Assembly (NCBI GenBank): GCA_004525875.1 | Contig: SPBQ01000038.1 | Location: 1-10,425 of the forward strand | Direction of reading: 5' to 3' | DNA: 10,425 nt | Origin: Myxococcales bacterium | GTDB taxonomy: Bacteria > Desulfobacterota_B > Binatia > UBA1149 > SPBQ01 | Shown: one piece after another, positions 5,597 through 10,425 of the stretch | How positions within the stretch are numbered: the first letter of the stretch is position 1 | How the letters are laid out: each line of letters opens with the position of its first letter | Translations under genes and position numbers: made by a program | The notes under the pieces: model-generated | What the model saw: the letters and a program-made list of their open reading frames with translations, nothing else | Told to the model about the DNA's origin: nothing | The model's database searches: none

Positions 5597-7165
5597 TCAG
5601 GCGTCGACCTCTATGCGTGGGAATAGCGGGTCGGGTTTCTGTACGAGGTGCTCGACCGCGAACGTTTCGCCCCACTCGCCGGGCGCGTCGGCCAGGGTGC
5701 CGGGCTCGCAGCCGAGCAGATCCGTGATCCGCGCCGAGGTCTCCGGCATGAACGGGCGGATGAGCCGCGCCGTGTGGCGCAGGGCGTCGCAGAGCACGTG
5801 CAGGATGACGCCGACACGCTCTCGCTGCGATTCGTCCTTCCACATCTTGAACGGTGCAGTTTCGACGATGTACTTGTCGCAGGCGGCGATCCCCGACCAG
5901 ATTTCTTCGAGCGCGAGGTGCAAACCGAGCTGTTCGGTGTGCCTTTTCATCGCGTCCTCGGCCGCGAAGAACGTGTCGCGCAGGGCCTTCTCACCGCCCT
6001 GCAGCTTGCCACGCGCCGGCTGCAGAACCCCGTCGAAGTACTTGCTCTGCATGGCCAGAACGCGGCTCACCAGGTTGCCGAGACCGTTGCAGAGGTCAGC
6101 GTTGTAACGCGTCACGAAGGCGTCCTCGGTGAATCCCGAGTCCATTCCGAAGACCATGTCCCGCAGCAAGAAGTAGCGGAAGCTGTCCAGGCCGAAGCGC
6201 TCCTTCATCTCGAGTGGACGGATCACGTTGCCGAGCGACTTCGACATCTTGCTCTCGCCCATGTTCCAGTAGCCGTGGACATTGAGGTGTTTGTAGAGCG
6301 GGTATCCCGCGGCCATCAGCATCGTCGGCCAGAACACGGCATGGGGCTTGAGGATGTCCTTGGCGATGAAGTGCTGCGCCGTGCTCCAGAACTCGGGCGC
6401 CTCATCGCCCTTAACGCGGACCAGTCCGCTCAGGTAGTTCAGTAGTGCGTCGAACCAGACGTAGGTGACGTACCGATCGTCGAACGGCAGCTCGATACCC
6501 CACTCGAGTCGGCTCTTGGGCCGAGAGATGCAGAGATCTTCGAGCGGTTCACGGAGCAAGCCGAGCAGCTCGTTTCGATAACCGGCCGGCCGGACCAGTT
6601 CGGGCTGCTCGTCGAGGAAGGCGAGCAGCCGTTCCTGGTACTTGCTCATGCGGAAGAAGTAATTCTCCTCGCTGATCCACTCGGGCTCGGTCTCGTGGTC
6701 GGGGCACCTGCCATCGACCAGCTCACGGTCGGTGTAGAACCGCTCGCATCCAGTGCAGTACTTTCCGCCGTACTCGCCGAAGTAGATGTCGCCGGCATCG
6801 TAGACCTTCTGCAGTACTTCGCGCACGAACGCAGAATGGTGCTCGTCGGTGGTGCGGATGAAGTGGTCGTAGGTGATGTCGCAGGCGTCCCAGGTCGAGC
6901 GGAAGATCTCCGCCACGCGTGTTGCGTATTCCTGCGGCGACGCGCCGCCCGTAGCAGCGGCTTCGGCGATCTTGTCGCCGTGCTCGTCGGTGCCTGTCAG
7001 GAAGAACACGTCGCGCCCCATGGAGCGGTGGTATCGAGCCAGCGTGTCGACGAGGACGGTGGTGTACGTGTGGCCGAGATGGGGCTCGGCGTTCACGTAG
7101 TACAGCGGCGTGGTGAGGTAGACGCGTTGGACGTCTTTGCCGTTCCTGCTCTCTACGGTCGTCAT
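5597..7165 (-). CDS. metG: Methionyl-tRNA synthetase
   Basis: A 522-residue class I aminoacyl-tRNA synthetase charging tRNA-Met. The Rossmann fold opens with LTTPLYYVNAEPHLGHTYTT (17-36), where HLGH (29-32) is the HIGH signature, and has FLTGTDEHGDKI (55-66). The zinc insert uses YCTGCERFY and CPDH (Cys137, Cys140, Cys154, His157), the single-knuckle CxxC...CxxH arrangement known from the Thermus-type enzyme. YVTYVWFDALLNYLSG (232-247) and KMSKSLGNVI (306-315, KMSKS loop) follow. The anticodon-binding helical domain fills the rest, including TAPFKMWKD. The protein ends at about residue 520 without the EMAP/tRNA-binding C-terminal domain found in longer MetG proteins. The ATG at 7163-7165 overlaps the holB stop (ATGA), indicating translational coupling. 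Confidence 0.97.
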   Translation of the reverse strand: MTTVESRNGKDVQRVYLTTPLYYVNAEPHLGHTYTTVLVDTLARYHRSMGRDVFFLTGTDEHGDKIAEAAATGGASPQEYATRVAEIFRSTWDACDITYDHFIRTTDEHHSAFVREVLQKVYDAGDIYFGEYGGKYCTGCERFYTDRELVDGRCPDHETEPEWISEENYFFRMSKYQERLLAFLDEQPELVRPAGYRNELLGLLREPLEDLCISRPKSRLEWGIELPFDDRYVTYVWFDALLNYLSGLVRVKGDEAPEFWSTAQHFIAKDILKPHAVFWPTMLMAAGYPLYKHLNVHGYWNMGESKMSKSLGNVIRPLEMKERFGLDSFRYFLLRDMVFGMDSGFTEDAFVTRYNADLCNGLGNLVSRVLAMQSKYFDGVLQPARGKLQGGEKALRDTFFAAEDAMKRHTEQLGLHLALEEIWSGIAACDKYIVETAPFKMWKDESQRERVGVILHVLCDALRHTARLIRPFMPETSARITDLLGCEPGTLADAPGEWGETFAVEHLVQKPDPLFPRIEVDA

Positions 7166-8196
7166 GACGGCCTGATGTCGAGAAGCAGGTCGCGTAGCGC
7201 GAGCTTCTTGTTGGCGTTGCGCTCGATCCGTCGCAGAGCGGACTGCGTACGCACCGCTTCGTCGACGAGGCGCTCAGGTGCCTCGTTTGCCGCCGCCTCC
7301 AGCAGCGCCGCCAGCCTATGGGATTCAACGGGGGCGGGACAGCCGTGAGCGGTCTCGATCTTCTTCAGCTGCCACTCGAGCAGCACGGGCAGCTCGCTGC
7401 GCTCGGTCTTGCGGCGGTCGACAAGGTCGGTGACAAGCTCGTCCATTGACGGTCCCGTGCCCGCGCGGAACCTCTCGAAGGCCAGGATCAGCTCGACGCG
7501 GTCCTCGAGCTCCTCGCCGTCGCAGGCGAGCGCACGCCCGGCACTGCCGCGGGCGATCACGCTCGCCGCGCGCGCCAGCTCCGCGTCCATGCCACCGGCC
7601 TCCAGCAGGCGCCCCACCGTCTCGTCGGGCAATGGACCAAAGCGAAGCGTCTGGCAGCGCGACCGGATGGTCGGCAACAGCGCTGCGAGGCTGGCGGTGA
7701 CGAGCACGATCACGCCGAAGCCGGGTGGTTCCTCGAGCAGCTTGAGCATCGCGTTCTGGGCGGGAACGCCGAGCATCTCGGCGTCGCGCACGATCGCCAG
7801 CCGTGGCCCTGCTCTCACCGGCTTGAGTGACATCACGGGGATCAGTCCGTCGCGGACGTCGTCTACGCTGATCACCTTGCCGGCCGCGGCCGGCGCTACC
7901 ACCATCACGTCGGGATGTGCGCCGGCCGCCACCTGGGCGCAGGACGGGCACTCGCAGCTCCGGTCGGGTGACGAGGGCTCGCCGCGGCGCTCGCACTTCA
8001 GCTGGCTTGCCCACCAGATCGCGGTCTTGAACTTGCCGACGCCGTCGGGTCCGGCCATGACGATCGCATGAGGAATTCCCGTACCGGAGCCGTCGGACTG
8101 GCCGTCGGCAAGCGTGCTCAGGCGTTCGAGCCGATCGACGATCGCTTCGTGCCCGAAGGGGCGCGTCAGGCTGTGGCGGCGCGGTCCGTCACACAT
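7162..8196 (-). CDS. holB: DNA polymerase III delta prime subunit (clamp loader)
   Basis: A 344-residue clamp-loader protein of the AAA+ family, which helps load the beta sliding clamp at the replication fork. The N-terminal domain has a P-loop-like GPDGVGKFKT (49-58), but the residue after GK is Phe instead of Ser/Thr, fitting a subunit not required to hydrolyse ATP. A zinc module follows with Cys68, Cys81, Cys83 and Cys86 (CECPSC). MLKLLEEPP (150-158) and the SRC motif IRSRCQTLRF (177-186) are typical of DnaX/HolB proteins. The C-terminal helical domain is poorly conserved. The ATG at 8194-8196 was chosen because it overlaps the tmk stop by 8 bases and gives the usual short N-terminus; an upstream in-frame ATG lies inside tmk and would add only shadow sequence. 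Order tmk-holB-metG-tatD is common and supports the call. Confidence 0.93.
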   Translation of the reverse strand: MCDGPRRHSLTRPFGHEAIVDRLERLSTLADGQSDGSGTGIPHAIVMAGPDGVGKFKTAIWWASQLKCERRGEPSSPDRSCECPSCAQVAAGAHPDVMVVAPAAAGKVISVDDVRDGLIPVMSLKPVRAGPRLAIVRDAEMLGVPAQNAMLKLLEEPPGFGVIVLVTASLAALLPTIRSRCQTLRFGPLPDETVGRLLEAGGMDAELARAASVIARGSAGRALACDGEELEDRVELILAFERFRAGTGPSMDELVTDLVDRRKTERSELPVLLEWQLKKIETAHGCPAPVESHRLAALLEAAANEAPERLVDEAVRTQSALRRIERNANKKLALRDLLLDIRPS

Positions 8197-8842
8197 TGTC
8201 GCCCGACGCGATGCCGCCTCCCGCCGCCAGGTGTGCCTCGACGACACGAATCACATCGGCCGCGATGACCTGGATGGTCGCATCGCCGTCGAGCCGGACG
8301 ATTCGATCGGGCGCCTCGGCGTGCTGTTCTACGAAGCCGGCGCGCACCCGGCGATGAAACTCGATCGGCTCGGACTCGACGCGGTCGCCCGGCCCGCCGG
8401 TCTCCTTGGTTGCGCGGCGTACGCCCGTCTCGATGTCGCAATCGATCCACAGGGTCAGGTCGGGAACCGTGTCGAGGCAGGCCCAGGCGTTGAGCGTGCG
8501 TAGCCAGTCGAGGTCGTGACCGCGGCCGTGTCCCTGGTAGGCCATGGTCGAGTCACTGTAGCGGTCGCTGATCACCACAGCTCCGCGCGCGAGACCGGGC
8601 CTGATCACGGACGCGACGTGCTGCGCCCGGTCGGCGAGGAACAGCAACAACTCGGCGTGACGGTCCAGCCGTGATTCGGGATCGGCGAGGAGCGCGCGGA
8701 TCTGCTCCGTGAGCTCCGTCCCGCCCGGTTCACGGGTCAGCACGGCCTCTCGGCCGGCCGAGCGCAGGTGCTCGGCGAGCAGCCGTGCCTGCGTCGTTTT
8801 TCCGCATCCTTCGATGCCTTCGAACGTTATGAAGGCCGACAT
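8189..8842 (-). CDS. tmk: Thymidylate kinase (dTMP kinase)
   Basis: A 217-residue enzyme phosphorylating dTMP to dTDP for DNA synthesis, normal length. It begins MSAFITFEGIEGCGKTTQAR, with the P-loop at residues 9-16 (GIEGCGKT). TREPGGTELTEQIR (36-49), LFLADRAQHV (67-76) and the DRY motif in ISDRYSDSTMAYQG (91-104) follow, then LDTVPDLTLWIDCD and a lid containing GDRVESE. The ATG at 8840-8842 is the only start that places the P-loop near the N-terminus; the frame is open for another 91 codons upstream, but that sequence is not Tmk-like. The pilX-like reading frame runs 113 bp into this gene. Its 3' end overlaps holB by 8 bases. No clear ribosome binding site is seen, so coupling to translation of the upstream gene is likely. 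Confidence 0.96.
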   Translation of the reverse strand: MSAFITFEGIEGCGKTTQARLLAEHLRSAGREAVLTREPGGTELTEQIRALLADPESRLDRHAELLLFLADRAQHVASVIRPGLARGAVVISDRYSDSTMAYQGHGRGHDLDWLRTLNAWACLDTVPDLTLWIDCDIETGVRRATKETGGPGDRVESEPIEFHRRVRAGFVEQHAEAPDRIVRLDGDATIQVIAADVIRVVEAHLAAGGGIASGDNV

Positions 8843-9245
8843 CGGCGGGATACTGCTCGGCGACTGGCAAATTGGCAAACGGGTCGGACGCGCGCGACCT
8901 CGGGCGGACGGGAGTGCACGCGCTTGCGCCGGAGATGCCGCGGATCGCCGTGCGTTGCGCCGTTCCGCACTCGGCCCGTGCCACCACGCGACACCGGTCG
9001 CCTGGCCCGTCGAGCACTTGCCAGCGCGGCGCGCGTGCCGCCGGAGCGGCGTCATCGAAGCGATGCAGGGCCTCGGGCCACAGATCGGCGAGCGCGAGCG
9101 CGGCCAGGCGCGCACACTGGACGTCGGCGCGCGCGCGGTGAGCCGCGGCGAGCTCGACGACCATGCGGGCGACGATCGCAGAGAGCAGTACGATGCCGCC
9201 GCCCATGATGACGACGGCGAGTAACGCGCTACCGCGCTCGCGCAC
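8730..9245 (-). CDS. pilX: PilX/GspK-like minor pilin, C-terminus overlapping tmk
   Basis: A 171-residue frame from a GTG at 9243-9245, overlapping the PilW-like gene by 17 bases, with GGAG four bases before the start. The N-terminus MRERGSALLAVVIMGGGIVL fits the PilX/GspK type of prepilin: a basic leader ending in Gly4, then a hydrophobic helix (about 5-27) lacking Glu5. After the helix comes ELAAAHRARADVQCARLAAL, then a globular part with three further cysteines (CRVVARAEC and SACTP). Known PilX-class pilins join the minor pilin complex that initiates type IV pilus assembly. The last 38 residues, rich in Arg, overlap the start of tmk in another frame. The true C-terminus may therefore be shorter, for example if a sequencing frameshift hides the real stop. 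The function rests on the N-terminus and position only. Confidence 0.65.
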   Translation of the reverse strand: MRERGSALLAVVIMGGGIVLLSAIVARMVVELAAAHRARADVQCARLAALALADLWPEALHRFDDAAPAARAPRWQVLDGPGDRCRVVARAECGTAQRTAIRGISGASACTPVRPRSRASDPFANLPVAEQYPADVGLHNVRRHRRMRKNDAGTAARRAPALGRPRGRADP

Positions 9246-9753
9246 CGGACTCCGGCAGCGCCAGGAACAGCGGCCTCGCCGCCAGCGGTACACGCAGAAG
9301 CCGGATTCTGGCGGGGGTACTCGCTGCGCGACCGTCGACTCCGAAGTAGGTGAACGCGGCCCTCGGTTCGAGGTCGTCGGTGAGCGTCATCGACTGCCGT
9401 CCGATCGCGTGGCGCAGAGCCGGACGTGCCTCCGCTCCTGTGGTCACGATCGATAGCGTCACGACCTCCTCGCTCCTGCCGTCGATCGAGCCGTCGTGGT
9501 CAAGGTCTGCTTCGATCCGCAGCAGGCGTGCGCGGGCGTCGCGTACGATAGGCGAGCCGCGGGTGGGCACTGCACGCGCCGTCCAGGACTCGAGCAGTGT
9601 TTCGACCTGCTGGCGCGCGGCGAGCTCGGTGTGCCGTTCCCACGTTACCCGCACAAGCTCGGCGGACAGCATCAGTGTCGCCGCCATGCCGGCGACAGCC
9701 GTGGCCTGGAGTGCGGCGGCGGCGACGGCCTCGACCAGCGAAAGCGCCGGCAT
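9229..9753 (-). CDS. pilW: PilW-like minor pilin with EF-hand-type loop
   Basis: A 174-residue prepilin. The leader is only Met-Pro-Ala, followed by LSLVEAVAAAALQATAVAGM, a hydrophobic N-terminal helix with the conserved Glu at mature position 5 (Glu8 of the precursor). The body resembles PilW proteins: LLRIEADLDHDGSIDGRSEE (77-96) corresponds to the 'aDlnGDGdtdd..E' signature I recall from that family, then DDLEPRAAFTYFGVDG (126-141) and ARIRLLRVPLAARP (148-161). DLDHDGSID (83-91) fits the calcium-binding DxDxDGxxD loop. The ATG at 9751-9753 lies 4 bp after the PilV-like stop. Alanine rather than glycine precedes the likely cleavage site, which is unusual for prepilin peptidase. The protein probably acts in the inner membrane as part of the pilus-tip or priming complex. 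It is the third of four ordered minor pilin genes. Confidence 0.78.
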   Translation of the reverse strand: MPALSLVEAVAAAALQATAVAGMAATLMLSAELVRVTWERHTELAARQQVETLLESWTARAVPTRGSPIVRDARARLLRIEADLDHDGSIDGRSEEVVTLSIVTTGAEARPALRHAIGRQSMTLTDDLEPRAAFTYFGVDGRAASTPARIRLLRVPLAARPLFLALPESGARAR

Positions 9754-9757
9754 CGTC

Positions 9758-10141
9758 TCAGCTGCAGCCGCGCGGTACGCGGACGGCCGTCGACAGCGTC
9801 AAGGTGGCGTCGCGGTCGGCGACACCACCGCCGACCGGCGTGACCACGGCGCGGAGGCGCACGACGGCAAGCGTGGTGGCGGTGGCCGGCACCAGCGTGT
9901 CACGGCGAAGCGTGCAACGCAGGCCCGCGGGGCAAGGGGCCGCGGCGCGAGCGTCTCCGCACGTTGCCGCCCGCGCGGCCTCGATGAGGTTGCGTGCGGA
10001 CGTGAGTGCGGCCTCGCGGTCGCCGATCGAGCGCAGTGCGAGCAGAGCGTCGCGCGCGCCGAGCATGCCGCCGGCCGCCAGCAAGCCTCCGAGTCCCACC
10101 GCGGCGATCGCTTCGACGAGTGAAGATCCCGACGCCGTCAC
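9758..10141 (-). CDS. pilV: PilV-like minor pilin (type IV prepilin)
   Basis: A 127-residue prepilin starting at a GTG (10139-10141) that overlaps the stop of the preceding GspH/FimU-like gene (GTGA). The class III leader is MTASG, cleaved after Gly5, and the mature protein begins SSLVEAIAAVGLGGLLAAGG with Glu at position 5 and a long hydrophobic helix (about 6-28). Mature residue 1 is Ser instead of the usual Phe or Met. Four cysteines (61, 70, 76, 126) could form two disulfides. The position between GspH/FimU-like and PilW-like genes matches the classical fimU-pilV-pilW-pilX order, and that order is the main reason for the PilV name; sequence alone shows only a type IV pilin-like protein. 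It probably belongs to a type IV pilus or related secretion pseudopilus. Confidence 0.75.
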   Translation of the reverse strand: MTASGSSLVEAIAAVGLGGLLAAGGMLGARDALLALRSIGDREAALTSARNLIEAARAATCGDARAAAPCPAGLRCTLRRDTLVPATATTLAVVRLRAVVTPVGGGVADRDATLTLSTAVRVPRGCS

Positions 10142-10425
10142 CGGACGAGCCCCCGCTGGTTGATGACGACGGTGGCTGTGCCGGCAGAGGGACCGGCCAG
10201 TGTGATCGTCGCATTGTCCGCGTGTCCGCCGGGGTGGAACCGGACGCTTCCACCGGACGTCGCTGCCGCAACGTACGTGCCCGCCGGCAGCTCGAACGCA
10301 CGCAGCTCGGCGTCCTGGACGGTTGCCGTGATCGTGGTGGTGCCGGGCAGAGCCTCGAGACGGACGACGCGTTCGGTCGTGTAGGCGATGCGACGGCTCG
10401 CGAGCGCCGCCATGGCCGTGATGAG
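10138..10425 (-). CDS. GspH/FimT/FimU-like minor pilin, partial (N-terminus beyond right edge)
   Basis: The C-terminal 95 residues of a protein whose frame is open to the right edge. The ATG at 10411-10413 is probably internal, because the reading frame continues through it and no prepilin leader is visible. The sequence follows the GspH/FimT pattern: an alpha-helical stretch ASRRIAYTTERVVRLEA, then beta-rich segments with SVRFHPGGHADNATITLAG (the family's 'i.F.p.G....gtl.l' pattern) and the terminal TATVVINQRGLVR (typically 'vvvs..GRvR'). These proteins are minor pilins or pseudopilins in the inner membrane and at the tip of type IV pili or type II secretion pseudopili. The stop overlaps the next gene by 4 bases. 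The downstream PilV, PilW and PilX-like genes favour a FimU/FimT role. The leader and helix cannot be seen. Confidence 0.75.
   Translation of the reverse strand, partial: LITAMAALASRRIAYTTERVVRLEALPGTTTITATVQDAELRAFELPAGTYVAAATSGGSVRFHPGGHADNATITLAGPSAGTATVVINQRGLVR

Noticed and set aside
5648..6445. A 265-codon plus-strand frame antisense to metG, and similar long antisense frames over phaR, tatD and the pilin genes
   Set aside because: The opposite strand carries unmistakable family motifs; the antisense translations show none.
8843..9115. An open 91-codon extension upstream of tmk
   Set aside because: It would place the P-loop about 100 residues into the protein, unlike any Tmk, and it overlaps the pilX-like gene.
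1..10425. A novel defence, mobile or biosynthetic system
   Set aside because: Every gene except the small protein at 3871-4263 falls in a recognised housekeeping, regulatory or pilus family, and no transposase, integrase, toxin-antitoxin pair, CRISPR array or biosynthetic core enzyme is seen.

Overview
The window is high-GC (roughly two thirds G+C by eye) bacterial chromosome, densely coded on both strands, with no tRNA, rRNA, insertion sequence, CRISPR array or prophage gene that I can see. A PhaR-type polyhydroxyalkanoate regulator, a Fur-family regulator, type IV minor pilins, tandem MoeA proteins and a tmk-holB-metG-tatD cluster together suggest a free-living Gram-negative bacterium. A deltaproteobacterial-type lineage (Myxococcota, Desulfobacterota or Binatota-like) is my inference; nothing here fixes the taxon.

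Layout. (1) Positions 1-2866, minus strand: a probable nitrilase - MoeA - MoeA-like operon. The nitrilase/Nit1-type amidase gene (start 2866) overlaps moeA by an ATGA junction. After a 57-bp gap comes a second, divergent MoeA-family gene, cut by the left window edge. (2) 2867-3026: a divergent intergenic region with candidate promoters in both directions. (3) 3027-4754, plus strand: a phaR-like gene, then a 130-residue conserved hypothetical and a Fur-family regulator 11 bp after it, probably one transcription unit. (4) 4777-10425, minus strand: a long block read from right to left. It starts with four minor pilin genes (GspH/FimU-like, PilV-like, PilW-like, PilX-like), followed by tmk (thymidylate kinase), holB (DNA polymerase III delta prime), metG (methionyl-tRNA synthetase) and tatD (TatD-family metal-dependent DNase). 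Nearly every junction overlaps or is very short, so the eight genes probably form one operon. fur and tatD converge with only 22 bp between them.

How the genes work together. The left operon supplies molybdenum cofactor: MoeA inserts molybdate into adenylylated molybdopterin, and the second copy resembles the MoeA half of MoeA/periplasmic-binding-domain fusions. The nitrilase-type enzyme probably repairs deaminated glutathione or a similar omega-amide. The central genes are regulatory (carbon storage and metal homeostasis). The right block joins minor pilins that prime or cap a type IV pilus or related secretion fibre to replication and translation genes.

I do not see a clearly new biological system. 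The points most worth checking are the 113-bp overlap between the pilX-like gene and tmk, an EF-hand-type loop in the PilW-like pilin, unusual prepilin leaders, a predicted nearly leaderless nitrilase transcript, the tandem MoeA paralogues, and the uncharacterised small protein next to fur.
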